Below are positions 1 through 10,537 of a stretch of 64,000 nt of DNA, in pieces; positions within the stretch are counted from its first letter, which is position 1, and each line of letters opens with the position of its first letter. The notes below the pieces were generated by a model. It made no database searches. It was not told where the DNA came from and saw only the letters and a list, made by a program, of their open reading frames with translations. Made by a program: the position numbers and the translations under genes. The stretch comes from Tigriopus japonicus (taxonomy: Eukaryota; Arthropoda; Copepoda; Harpacticoida; Harpacticidae). The stretch spans positions 3,617,274-3,681,273 of the forward strand of contig CM021322.1 in the NCBI GenBank assembly GCA_010645155.1, in the 5' to 3' direction.

Positions 1-714
1 CTTTGTTTAGGGTTCACAGCAATTGAAGTGTGGCTTTGTTGTGCCTTTTCATGGAGCGAGTGCGTCGACATCTGCCACGACCAACTTGCACTGTGCATGC
101 ACTTGCAAAGACCCAAAACTAGGTATAATTCAAGAAATTGAGCAAAATATGTTGCATTAACTTGTTCTCAACTTCCCACGACTGGCACACCGGCTCGACT
201 TCACATGATGGAGTGTTGTTGAATGTAGAGTAACGACCTGTTGACAAACGCATCGGGTTGATTCGTCGACACAATCATCACCTGGGATGGCATCTGGCTA
301 AAGACCAGGGCCTCACGACGACAACGGATGGTTCGGATTTCGTGCTCCAACGAAAGTATCCCACGTTGTACCTCACAGAGGAAACGATCATCTTCATTCT
401 AGGCTATCTCAGCCGCACACTGGACCTCTACATGAGAGGCCTGCCTCACAGTCGGCGTGCACGGCTTAGAGTTCACGCTCCACGCTTGAGATTTGCCATG
501 TTTCAATGGATGACCTATCCATCACAGGAAGACCCTTCACACGGGACTTGAGGGCTTCAAGGGCTCCATACGCCCACAAACGGAGCTCCCCCACCTCCTC
601 TTCAACTTAGACAGAGGGACACGCTCTATGTTTGGACCCATCTTCAATCCACCACAACAAAGACGACGTCCACGGAATACCAACGGTTCGTTTACATCAG
701 CACCACTGATGTTT

Positions 715-909
715 CCAACGCTGCGCCATGTTATGTACTACGACGGATAAACATGGGAGACCGGGATAACGGTGGCGGTTTACTCAAAGAATAACGAAAG
801 AAGAATGGATAATCACAGAAACGACAGTACAGGCTTATATAGTGCTAGGGAACGCACATAAGACGAAGAATGAAGGAGAGCAGAGAGAGAGAGGACTACA
901 AACACAACA
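715..909 (-). mobile_element. Candidate LTR and primer-binding site of a retroelement
   Basis: Read on the minus strand, a segment from about 909 to 729 begins TGTTGTG, ends ACATAACA (TG...CA ends), and carries a TATA-like CTATATAAG at 834-842. It is followed at once by TGGCGCAGCGTTGG (728-715), which starts with TGG like a primer-binding site complementary to a tRNA 3' end. If correct, bases 714-1 are the leader and start of the internal region and the rest lies left of the window. I found no recognisable gag or pol in 1-714, and the outer LTR boundary at 909 is a guess. Confidence 0.33.
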
Positions 910-2333
910 AAGTAATGATAGTTTAGCTACATCAAATAGGAAATTATGTTACAAGTTTGGCACATTTGCTTGAGAAATGCTGAATTTTGTCTCTTTTCAC
1001 GTGCATGCACAATGCGAGGTAGCCGTGGCAGATATCGACGCTGTCGAAGCAGACAGATTTCCCCCCCGTATCGTCTATTTTGTGGGAGCAGTTTGAAAAG
1101 TCTTTTTTCGTCTGTACGGGCATTTAATTTGTCTTCTTTCTTATAAAACTGTTTCATTCGCCTTTTGGGAAATTGATTCGGTTTTTACATCTTATAAGCA
1201 AATTGTTTTTCGTTTTTCCGTTTTACGGGAAATTTTATTCGTTTTTTCGTTTAATTGGTCAATTTTATTCGTCTTTTTTTCAAAGCTTCCATTTGATGAT
1301 TCTAGGTCCCTGGAGACGATCGATATTTCACATAAAGATGCCTAGGCTGGATTTGGGTCAATAATACGCTAAAAATATTTTTAGGGTGATTGAATAAAAA
1401 GCAATTAAGCTAGCCGTGTGTTATTGCAAAAAGAGGGCTTAGCATTGATCTAAACAAAAATTCAAAGATGCAAGTTTGTTCAGTGGATTCCAAAGAATCA
1501 AATAATATTTCAATATATTGCCCATACAGAGAAATGAAATGTTTTTTCATGTTTCTTTTTGGTAATATATGATTTTATATATTTCATTTTCTAGCAAATA
1601 AATTTTGCGCATTATTGACCCAAATCCAGCCTAGGCATCATGACGTGAAATATCAATCGCATCCAAGGTCCTAGAATCATCAAATGTACGGTTGAATGGG
1701 AAAAACTTGGATTTGCCAAAATTGGCTGGGCATCTCAACGCAGCCAACGGCCCTGTTCTACCGCTAGCGATAAGATTTAAAACGTTCAATTGAAGCAACC
1801 TTCAGCAATTCCCACTACTTGTTAATTTCACACAAAATATGTTTTCCAAAGAGTGGTCAATCAAAGCCGAAGAAGAATCATGAAAATAATAACATTCGAA
1901 AGTTCGTTTTTGATCAGCCAACCTGTCCTAATCGGGATTTTGAGTTACTATTTAAATGTCAATTCGACTACTATATATTCCCTGTTTCCATCTTTTCTCT
2001 GCTGTCATGTCAGTTCTAAATTTGTTCAATTGGGTTGGAAATTTACGCGAGTTCGTCCACCTCATGAAGTAATGGGGTGCGTACTCACCCTCATTTTGCT
2101 GATAAGGAAATTAGCCGTGAGTCAATGATTTTGCGCCAAGAGTTTGGATTCTCGTAGAACGGTTTAAAAACCTGTCCTGTGAAATGTTCAAGCTAGTTTA
2201 ACCAATTTCGAAGGCATGGCTAAGGCGGAAAGGTCCCTCCTCAATACGGTCGGACGATCTTTGTTCTTCAAATGAGTTTGGTTGGCACGTCACAAGTGAG
2301 AAATATTTTGCTCACAATGCTCTTGTAAAGGGG
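910..2333. other. Spacer, AT-rich, with one foldback element
   Basis: No gene is recognised here. Bases 1155-1285 are a degenerate T-rich stretch in which an AATTTTATTCGTTTTT-like unit recurs. The only clear structure is the inverted repeat at 1291-1686, listed separately. Short open frames here look random. Confidence 0.5.
1291..1686. mobile_element. Foldback (MITE-like) element
   Basis: The left arm, about 1291-1370, is matched in reverse complement by about 1605-1686. Shared blocks include GATGATTCTAGG, GATATTTCA, GCCTAGGCTGGATTTGGGTCAATAATRCGC. Arms are near 80 bp around an AT-rich core of about 230 bp with no coding potential. This looks like a non-autonomous DNA transposon; no target-site duplication could be fixed. 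Confidence 0.55.
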
Positions 2334-3800
2334 ATGGTGATCTGTGATCTGAATCGGAGAATGGACCTACGAAGAAAAACAGCGTCCTTTGGATACTTAA
2401 TTTTGTATCAAAGTTTTTTCCATGCGTTGCCAGCTTTAGGGCAAAATCTACAGCACGTGCCAATAAAGCAAATTCATCAATCAGTGAGTTTTAAACCTAA
2501 AAAAGCTTTTTCAAGTTTCACCTTCACTAAAACAATGCAATTTTTAGAATGAATCCAATCACTGCCTTTACTCTAACCAAAATTCAGAGGGTAAGTTCTC
2601 AATTATTTAGTGATCATTAATTCATAGGTGAGGTGTTGACGTCTTTTAGAAGTGCTCTGGGCGGACAGTCAATTCTTGCAAAAAGTTATATGGACGTTTA
2701 TCTCCTTCAAGTTTTACGACCATAGCAATGTTGATGGTAGGGAATTCTATCTTAAAAGTACCTACTATAGAGTTGCAAAATTAGACCTATCTAAGTTCAT
2801 TTTTTCAATGCCAACAAAACCTATTTTCAACTCTGTACATGACGGTAGCATTAGCAAGTTGCCTGTACAGACTGTACAATTTGCTGATGCAAAGGTACTC
2901 CACCCATACTCGGGCAATTTGAATTAGTGCACGTAATATCTGAACTATTGTGGGCCACATGTTCACGCAAATAAGATTTATTTTGGAGTACAGTAAAAAC
3001 AAGTCTAATTGCGGTTCGTCGAGTGTATGCTCGCCACAACTGCTGCTTTTCAAACTGAGCAGTTAACGCGAGTCTAAACTCAACGCCGTTAGTTAATTTG
3101 ACTTGATTTTGCCATACTCTAAAATAAATTTTATTATTTATTGCTAGCATGCAACCCATTGTTTTGATGTACTCTCATCATACTTTCCTATGCCCTCAGT
3201 AAGTTACCTATAACATGATCAGTTATTTCAGGTGGAAAGCTATCGACTGATTCAAAACCGGTCATTCGACGAGAAGACGATGGGAACTTTTTAACCAGTG
3301 TAAGTCTCTTTATTTTTTTTCTTATTTGAAACATTGAGAGTAATAATAGGTCTTTGTTAAAAAGATCTGTCTTCTTTGTACTTCGATCATTAAAAGGATA
3401 TTTTTCCCCCTGAAAAAAATTGAAAGTTCAAATGCCCCATACTTCAATTTTGGCTAAAGCTAAGGGGGCACTTTTCCTAATAAAAATCACCACGGGCCAC
3501 TAAAAGGAATACTAAAATTTTCAGCCCGCTGCCGGAATAATTGAGATTGGAGCCCTAATCGTTTTGTGTGGAGCAGCAATCGCTACGGGAATAAAAACAA
3601 TAAAGTCTGTCCCAGAACTTCAAACCCTGCAATCCCGGTTTTCTATAGTTTGTGAAGCCTTAGAAAATGCTGCAAGCATAAGTATTCCAGATGTTCCTTT
3701 GGCTCCTGATTCTGATCCAGTGGCAAGAGAGGTTTTAACACAAGTCAATGACGTTATTCGGTCCCTGGCCAATGTCACCCACGTCGCTTGTAATTTCTAG
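2334..3800 (+). CDS. Unrecognised small membrane/secreted protein, four exons
   Basis: Exons 2334-2483, 2548-2590, 3232-3299 and 3525-3800 join with matching phases (0, 1, 0) across GTGAGT, GTAAGT and GTAAGT donors. An AATAAA lies at 3857-3862, 57 bases after the stop. The product is 178 residues from the first ATG, or 169 from a second ATG at 2361. Starting at 2361 gives MDLRRK followed by a hydrophobic stretch (FGYLILYQSFFHALPALG), a plausible signal peptide. The fourth exon opens with a strongly hydrophobic segment (AAGIIEIGALIVLCGAAIA) that looks like a membrane helix, followed by about 70 soluble residues ending VTHVACNF. I recognise no family. Intron 2 contains a relic of the repeat found at 54900. 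The splice coherence makes a real gene likely; function is unknown. Confidence 0.6.
3001..3125. repeat. Relic of the 54.9-kb MITE family
   Basis: This stretch keeps, in diverged form, landmarks of the element at 54900-55310: TCGTCGAGT, GCTGCTKTTTCAAAC, a GTTAACGC block, and TTGACTTGATTTTG followed by CATACTCT. It lies in intron 2 of the four-exon gene. Only one damaged arm is visible. Confidence 0.5.
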
Positions 3801-4503
3801 ACTATCGAGACTCAAGTTTTTTATGCAAAAAATGATTATTCTACAGCTCATTATGAAATAAATTTACTGTGAAGAAATCATGTAGAGTGCTATCGACTCT
3901 TAATTGCTTAAAAGTTGGTGAGGCCATTTGGGCACAAAGTGGCAAGTGGAACTCATTGTTCCAGCCTTAACTCATCAAGCCTCATTCCATTGCTTTTCTT
4001 GATCTTGATGCGGATTCTCTTGTTTTCAACAGAGAAACATTTTACTCATTTCTACAAAATTGGGACAAAATGTTGGTGAAAACAAGTCTCCTTTGGTTTT
4101 CTTTTACGCCTGAATATTTCTTTTTGTTTTAAGAGTTTCAGACTTATGGGCATTTTGGTATTGGTTTTCCTTTGATATTTTATTTTAACTTCTTGGCAAA
4201 CAAAAAATTAATCTTCGATAGAGAGATTAAATTTTGTGCAAATCTTGTGTTTATTAATATAATAATTGCAAAAACTGGAGCAGGATATTTAGGGCTCTAT
4301 ATGCATCTAATTGATGACATAGAGAAGATTCAATCTTGGTTTGCCAAGAGTAGCATGACCTACACAAGAAAGTTTATTACAGAACAAGATTTTACCAAAA
4401 TGATTTCTACAACAGGTTTTTCAACAAACAAAAAACTTGTCATTGGGTCTCGGCGGATGCATCAAATATCAGATTCAATCTCAAGAGAGGCTCTCGTAGT
4501 GCT
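3801..4503. other. Intergenic, 3' flanks of two convergent genes
   Basis: It holds the 3' end of the plus-strand four-exon gene (AATAAA at 3857) and that of the minus-strand ATP-grasp gene (an AATAAA on the minus strand near 4370-4375). An open plus-strand frame across 4172-4567 is AT-rich, lacks a good start and overlaps the ATP-grasp 3' end, so I do not call it. Confidence 0.5.
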
Positions 4504-5850
4504 CTATCTTTGTTGGCCCAAGCAAGCATTAACAATATTCCACGGATTTCCCGATTTCATCTCATGAACCAAAGCCATCGGAATCTGATAAATGTGCAAC
4601 ATGAGAAAAGGCAACCAATCTTCCACATCAAACACGGCCTCTTTTCCACAATAGATGCAGACCAAGAATTTCCATAGACTTGTCTGAAAAAGCACCAGTT
4701 TAGCCAATTCATTGTAAAGCCAATAAACATGTTTACTATCCGGTTTTGGTCGTATGGGTAAAGCGAGTTTCTCTTCACAAGTTTCGGGTTCCAATGCAAA
4801 TCGAATAGCCTTTTCCAATTCCGGAGACTGATGAAACGAGGTGATGGACGAATGAAGTCGAGGATTGCATTCAATGCAATAGATCTCACCACTTGGTTCT
4901 TCCAGAAAATCAAAACAAACCGAACCGGTTAATCGCTTTTGGCGGCAAAATTTACGGGTCCATTTTGAAATCTTGTCGTGAGAGGCAATCACATCATAAT
5001 CGATTTGCATGGGAGAGGATGGGGCTAATTGGAAAACCAGCAGTTCTCCATCATGGCAAATCGCATTGGCGGCCAATTCCTTGCCACAAACATATTGGCA
5101 AATAAAATAAGGCGTTTTAACCCCGATTTTGGGGCGATATTTTTCCAGATAAGCGTCGAGTTGACGAGAATTACCCGGAATGGGCGTGAAATTGACTCTT
5201 TCTTCGGAATATGGAGACAATGGCTTGAGAAAGTAATGCTTGTCATCAAATATTCCCGTCAAGGCAAATTTTCGCAACTCATCCACGGAATCAATGGGAT
5301 GGAAATCCGGAACCGACAATCCCATTGCTCGACACTCACTCATAAACATGATTTTATCATCCAACATCTCGGTTAATTTATGATCATTGAAAATGAGACA
5401 CTTGACATTCAAGTCGTTTCGCATGACTTGAGCAGCCATCGTGTCCGGGATAGAAGTTTGGGTATGGCTGATGGGCACAAACCAATCCACTTTCTCTTCC
5501 TTAGCAATCCTCACCAAAGAATCCACATAACCGTTGTCCACAGCGTTGAGAATCTTGAATTTTTGGACAAATCTGGAGAATTTGCTCATGTTATGCTGAT
5601 ATTCAGTAAGATCGGCCAAGACGATTTCATGACCTGCTTTGCCCAAGATTCTTATCACATGAAGACATTTGGTCAAAGGAGCTCCAGTCACCAGAATTTT
5701 GCGTCGAATAGAGGGATCGATTTGTGGGGAGGGTCTTTTCCTCGGCCCAATCAGACTGGTTATGGTCAAGATGAGGGTGGTGGCAAGCCAGAAGGGTATG
5801 CAAGACACTTGGATGTGAAGGTACCAAAGTGCCTTTATTCGGTACCACAT
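4504..5850 (-). CDS. Intronless ATP-grasp ligase resembling MysC
   Basis: A single uninterrupted frame encodes 448 residues. Residues 14-35 form an N-terminal membrane segment. A Rossmann-like pre-ATP-grasp start follows (KILVTGAPLTKCLHVIRILG, 51-70, ending VLAD at 80). Then come MLDDKIMF (162-169), the FLKP lysine region (207-210), QYVCGKELAANAI (252-264), and the metal/ATP site with acidic FDFLEE (313-318) and IECNPR (326-331). The tail has a hydrophobic DWLPFLMLHIYQIPMAL (411-427). Known of the family: ATP-grasp enzymes join a carboxylate to an amine through an acyl phosphate; MysC couples 4-deoxygadusol to glycine, is of similar length, and as I recall has a comparable N-terminal membrane segment and C-terminal hydrophobic tail. 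The substrate here is inferred. No MysA, MysB or MysD-like partner is visible. Alternatively it is a related eukaryotic ATP-grasp ligase with another substrate. ATP-grasp fold: near certain; MysC-like: fairly likely. Confidence 0.85.
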   Translation of the reverse strand: MWYRIKALWYLHIQVSCIPFWLATTLILTITSLIGPRKRPSPQIDPSIRRKILVTGAPLTKCLHVIRILGKAGHEIVLADLTEYQHNMSKFSRFVQKFKILNAVDNGYVDSLVRIAKEEKVDWFVPISHTQTSIPDTMAAQVMRNDLNVKCLIFNDHKLTEMLDDKIMFMSECRAMGLSVPDFHPIDSVDELRKFALTGIFDDKHYFLKPLSPYSEERVNFTPIPGNSRQLDAYLEKYRPKIGVKTPYFICQYVCGKELAANAICHDGELLVFQLAPSSPMQIDYDVIASHDKISKWTRKFCRQKRLTGSVCFDFLEEPSGEIYCIECNPRLHSSITSFHQSPELEKAIRFALEPETCEEKLALPIRPKPDSKHVYWLYNELAKLVLFQTSLWKFLVCIYCGKEAVFDVEDWLPFLMLHIYQIPMALVHEMKSGNPWNIVNACLGQQR

Positions 5851-8432
5851 TGTGCCGGTCTATGTTACTCCCGTCTTTTGTAAGGAGCGTGACTGAATAG
5901 TCCAAATATGCAAGGAAGTGATGCTATTGACCTAGGAGAAAGTCGAACTTTGGACTTGGAGAACTAGTCTACTGGATCGGACATGTGATTTCTTGATAAG
6001 GAGGGATTAACGGTGATTCTTTGTACTCCGATCAGGCTTGCATAACGTGACAGTTGGAGAATTTACAGGGTGCTTCAAAACAAGTTGGGAGATGCAAGTC
6101 AAACAAAAAAACCTAGTAGATGGTGAAGCCTAGAAACACTAAGATAGATATTGGCATTCGTAGGCTAACACACGGTGCCGATGATTCACGCTGGTGATTG
6201 GTCAAGAGCATTCAGTTGAACATTCAGCTAATTCTAACGAAGTTCAACAACAAACCAGAGTACTTCTTCTTTGTTGATTTTGTAGTGATCTGACCTGGTG
6301 CTGGGGTTGCCAATTTTCTTAAGTGAAATCATATTCCCCACTGTCTACCAGCCTTCATGAACAGGTTTTTTTCTTTAAGAAGCGACAAAAGGCAAGGCAT
6401 CCCTGACTTTCGTGACTTCTGAGCAGGGTTGCAAATCAACCTCAAATTCGTGTTTGCTCATATACCAGAGCAAAGCATCCATTCTCTAAGAGGTAACCCT
6501 ACCCTGCCACCTCCCGTGAAAAAACTTGTGCAAGCCGAGATTTCACATCACTGAGATTTTGTTGTCAATCACCCGATCATGTGAATTAATCGGCCCCTGT
6601 TTAAACTCCACACTAGTTAAAATTCACTTTTTGCATATCTGGTTAATACCTTAGACACATTTCCAGCAGACTTGAGGATTTTCAATTACCAAACCGCCCT
6701 ATCAGATGAGCAAAATAGTTTAGATGTGTTTCTTAGAAGAAAAGGTTCCTTTAATCATGAACTTCGGCTTCCCGCATGATGAATGACGTCACAGACAGTC
6801 CGTGCCGGGTCGGGCAATCATAGATTTGAATGCCAATCTCTGCCTTCTAGTATTTCTAGTGAAGCCCATTTTTTGACGTGCGGTTTGTTTGGATGTGAAT
6901 TAGTGTCTCAAACCTCGTTATTGGAAAATAACTAGTTCAATCATATGCAAAGCAATTGCTACAGGTGCATATTTCAGACTAATACGGTCTTTTGTACCCA
7001 AAAAGAGGTTTATGCGCTAGATACGTATCAGTTCAATGGGAAATGCAGGGGGAGGTTTGAGTGATCTCTTCAAAAATCTTATCGCGGGCGGATGAAAGAA
7101 GAGAAAAGGCTTGTTTGGCAACAGTGGGTGACTGGTGAGAATTTGGGCAGTTAAAGGGTTTTCGCAATTTACAGACCGCCCTTGCGAATTAGATGCCATG
7201 AAAAATGTCGAATTGCAAGTTTGAACACCTTTGGTTAGGATTTTGGAATAAAATGCACACTTTATTTGCTCGTTCTTGCACGAGAAAATTCTCAACAAAA
7301 GGCCACTTTTTTTGGGTAAGTACAAGTGTAAGTGATGTTATAAGCACTGATTTGTATTGTAAAGCTCCAAAACCATCATGGTATCAAACAAAATGCCGTT
7401 TTTTGTACGTGTTTCTCTTCAATATCAAAGGTCTTTTTTAAGTGCTTGCCATTTTTTGATCAAAAGAATAATTTCGCAAATTCTTACAAAACCGAGAGTC
7501 AAAATGTCCAAACTGGCAATTCGACATTTTTTGTAGCATCTAAGTCATAAGGGCGGTCTGTAAAACGCTTAAACCCTTGCACTGACCAAAATCTTACATT
7601 GACGAACAAGCCTCTTCTCTTCTTTCATCCGCCCGCGATAAGATTTTTGAAGAGATCACTCAAACCTCCCCCTGCATCCCCCATTGCTTGTTTCATTTTA
7701 TTTTTAAGTTTTGTATCTGCCAACATTTTTCGTTTTCCTTCTACAACTTCGTGAAATTTTTACCAGAGGTCTAAGATTTCATGTTCCAGCCTTGTGATTC
7801 AATTTTACTTAACCGGTGTTTTTTTAATAATAATAATCTCAATCGAATGCAATGAAATAGTATACGGTTCATGAACCTTTTTATTTGTCAAAATTATCGT
7901 TTGTACATGTCATGAGAAATGTGGGTAAATGGTGAGTCGTGGCTCTAAACATCTTCTCATAAGCATCTATCTATGTCTGGTATGGAAAAGTCACTGAAAA
8001 TGGAAATAGTACTTGAAGCAGGGTTTTCTCAATTTCTAATAACAGGGATTTGTATCGTAGATTTTAAGCAGTTTCTTTATACATATACAAGCTACTCGCT
8101 GGTGGCATTCATCCAGTTGGCCTTAATTTTAAGACCTACCTTCATTTTCAAGTAACCAAATATTTCGCCAAAAAAAGTGATCGGGCCATGGTATTTCTTT
8201 TAGAGAACTTGACCAAGATAGGTCACAAAAGAAAACTTTGAACAATCCAAATGGAGCCTTGGAACTTGTTTCTTCGATGATCTTCAGTGACCTGATCAAG
8301 GTCAAGAAATCAGTTTATAGGGTGGGTGGGTTTTCGGATCCTTACTTTGCTAATCTCAATAAATAGGATGGACATCAAAGCAATCAAGTTCAATGAGTAT
8401 TCACGGCGGGCAAAGACATTAGGTTCTCGAAT
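5851..8432. other. Spacer between ATP-grasp and ATF4 genes
   Basis: I see no protein-coding gene. A full CRE palindrome TGACGTCA lies at 6784-6791, about 930 bases upstream of the ATP-grasp start. The long inverted repeat at 7038-7684 is listed separately. The remaining open frames are short, and some simply read through the inverted-repeat arms. Confidence 0.5.
7038..7684. mobile_element. Long foldback element, arms of about 190 bp
   Basis: The left arm 7038-7230 and right arm about 7500-7684 are near-identical in reverse complement. Matching blocks include GGGGGAGGTTTGAGTGATCT, CTTATCGCGGGCGGATGAAA, ACAGACCGCCCTT and AAAAATGTCGAATTG. The central 270 bp is AT-rich with no coding signal. The high arm identity suggests a fairly recent MITE-like insertion. 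Confidence 0.65.
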
Positions 8433-10304
8433 TCACTCGACCTTTATCAAGCCAAGTTCGACCATGAGTTTCTTCAAGGTCTTGATCTCACTCTCGATAT
8501 CGGAAACCTTTTCTTGGAGAGCTTTGTTCTTCTTCTCCAAGATACTCTCCTCTGATTCAATGGTGGATTGCTCGTTCTTCTTCTTGTCGCGATATCGCCT
8601 GGCGGCTTCCACATTCTGCAGCTTCTTGCGCTCTTTTTTGTCCTTGATGTTGATGCTGTTGATAGATCGTTTGTAGGGACCTCGTTTGGCGGCTCGAGCT
8701 CCGATAGTTTTGCGGGTTTGTTTCCCGGGAGCTTCCTCAGCTACAGAGGGAGACCAATCCGAATCGGCGGTATCGTCACTAAACATTGATGATGGTGAAG
8801 GACTGGCGTACGACGATTGTGGCGATGGTGGGACGAGCATGGGTGATGGAACTGGACTGGGTTGAACCGTCATGGTGTTCCCCGATGGAGATGGAACTGT
8901 GAAAGAGGAAACAAAAGGGTTAATAATATAGGGCGGATAGTAAACTTTTGAAAATGGTCGGTGTTAGCCTTTTGGTTTGTACTTTTTTCGACAAAAAGAT
9001 GGGATGGAAGCTAGTTGAAATGGAAGATATAGGAAATCAATAAAAAGGGAGCAAAATAGAGCCAGAAAAAAATTAAGATTCCAAACATGGACAAACATGA
9101 GCGAGAAATATTTTTCAAACTCGTACAATAATAGAATATTTAGCCTTTCAATTCTTGTTTATCTTTAATCAGCCGCGAAGGGAAATTCATTACTTATTCA
9201 ATAAACTCACCATTGTCAAACGAATCATTGGCGATGACGATGACGATCTTTTGTCCGTCCTCGGTGATGATCTCCGAGATGTTGTTGATGCTCATGACTC
9301 CGCCGAGGCTCTGTTCAATCCCCTTGAGCACACTGATGTTGTTCTGGTTCTCATTCATGTTCATGGTGACATTACCAGTCATCAAATCGTCGAGGATACG
9401 ATCATTCTCTAATTTGGGATTGACCATCTCCGCCGACGAATCCAAAGAGTTATTCAAATTTTGGGTTTCGTGAGCCACCAAAAACTCTTCCATTTCGGAG
9501 ATGAGGTTTTGAGTGTCGTCCATGTTCATGGAGGCATCCTCATCCGCAAAACCGGAGCTGTAGCTATAGGCCGGTGAAATGGGGCATGAAACAGTCTCAT
9601 TTCCAGAGAGAGTGATGGCTAAAAAGACGAATGTTTTTTTAGTATTAACAATATTCATTGCATTTTTGAAAATCAGCCACTGGATGGCAACAAACAAGGC
9701 AAATTTTTCAAATTTATAACATCTAAGTGTGTTATTTTGTGGTCGTTTTTTTGAAAGTGTCAAATTTAGTTAGTCTACTTAAGCTCGCCAAGACATGCCG
9801 AATGATCAAAAAATAAGGCATAACATTGATATCAAAACACACGAAGCTGATTTCACCACAAGGTGGCGCTGTTTTTGACTAGTTACAAAATTGTGTGCTT
9901 TGCAACCTTGCACTGGTTCATTTTCTGAACTAGAGATGGCGTCAATAAAGCTACTGCCATTCTCCTGCATATAACGAAAAAAAGGTTCTTCTTCGTAAGG
10001 TTTCTTAACCCAAAAAGAAAAGGAAGCTTCCTTGCTACTAGAGATACTTACGAGTCTCCTGGATTTGTTGGGCCTTGACTTCCTCGGCAAAGGAGAGAAA
10101 GTCTTTAAAGATGCTGCTTTCTTTCTTGATTGTTTTGATGTCATCTTCATCCTGTTCATTGATGTTGACCGGCTCGGCTATGGGATCTTGTAGAAAAGCC
10201 TCTTTGCCGGTCGTCTCCTGGACAGCATCGACCAGGAGATCATTAGCAAAGAGATCGGGGAAGTCCCCGAACTCCGGAAATTCCATTTCCATCATAGAAA
10301 ACAT
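8433..10304 (-). CDS. ATF4: ATF4 / cryptocephal-type bZIP transcription factor
   Basis: Exons 10304-10052, 9618-9211 and 8896-8433 join in phase (1, 1) to give 374 residues. The last 70 residues hold a basic region (KERKKLQNVEAARRYRDKKK) and a leucine zipper (ILEKKNKALQEKVSDIESEI), matching the ATF4/CREB2 class. The N-terminal two thirds is acidic and poor in basic residues, as expected of an activation domain. ATF4 is the effector of the integrated stress response: it is translated when eIF2-alpha is phosphorylated and then, as a nuclear dimer, drives amino-acid, redox and chaperone genes. The 5' leader carries upstream ORFs listed separately, which fits translational control. The start at 10304 is the first ATG in this frame within the exon. 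ATF5 is the nearest alternative identity. Confidence 0.88.
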
Positions 10305-10511
10305 GTTGTTGGGTGTTCACTGATGGGCAGGGGGTCAAAGATGGGTCGGATATGGTTCGGGTCTGGGCGGTTGATTCTTGTGTTAGGGCACCGATCGGGC
10401 GGGCACTTGGCGAAAACATGATGAACGACCTGAAAAAAGCAAACATATTAATGAGTTTTAAACACTAGAAGTTTTAAATGAAGAGATTTTTAAATTCACC
10501 TCGCTCACCAT
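10243..10511 (-). promoter_or_regulatory. Two overlapping out-of-frame uORFs covering the ATF4 start
   Basis: The leader intron is 10499-10430 (donor GTGAAT, acceptor TTTTTTCAG). After splicing, ATG 10511 opens a 49-codon frame ending at TGA 10294-10292, 13 bases inside ATF4. A second ATG at 10419 opens a 58-codon frame ending at 10243, overlapping ATF4 by 62 bases. Both are out of frame with ATF4 and with each other. An inhibitory uORF of about 59 codons overlapping the start is the known ATF4 control device; length and overlap are alike here, though the sequence is not obviously conserved. Confidence 0.6.
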
Positions 10512-10537
10512 TTTGATAAGTGGACTTGAATCGGCAT
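10505..10537 (-). promoter_or_regulatory. Short upstream ORF (uORF1) of the ATF4 mRNA
   Basis: In the predicted leader exon upstream of the splice donor at 10499, ATG at 10537 opens a ten-codon frame (MPIQVHLSKW) ending at TGA 10507-10505. Its end overlaps the ATG of the next upstream ORF. This matches the short first uORF of metazoan ATF4 mRNAs, which allows reinitiation. It depends on transcription starting upstream of 10537. Confidence 0.5.

Noticed and set aside
258..551. 97-codon plus-strand frame near the left edge
   Set aside because: No motif or splice context; it lies where a minus-strand retroelement leader is more likely.
4172..4567. 131-codon plus-strand frame overlapping the ATP-grasp 3' end
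   Set aside because: No good start, AT-driven composition, and the overlap is with a well-supported gene on the other strand.
6060..6090. Second TACAGGGTG-type transposon end
   Set aside because: Only one end is visible and no inverted partner was found.
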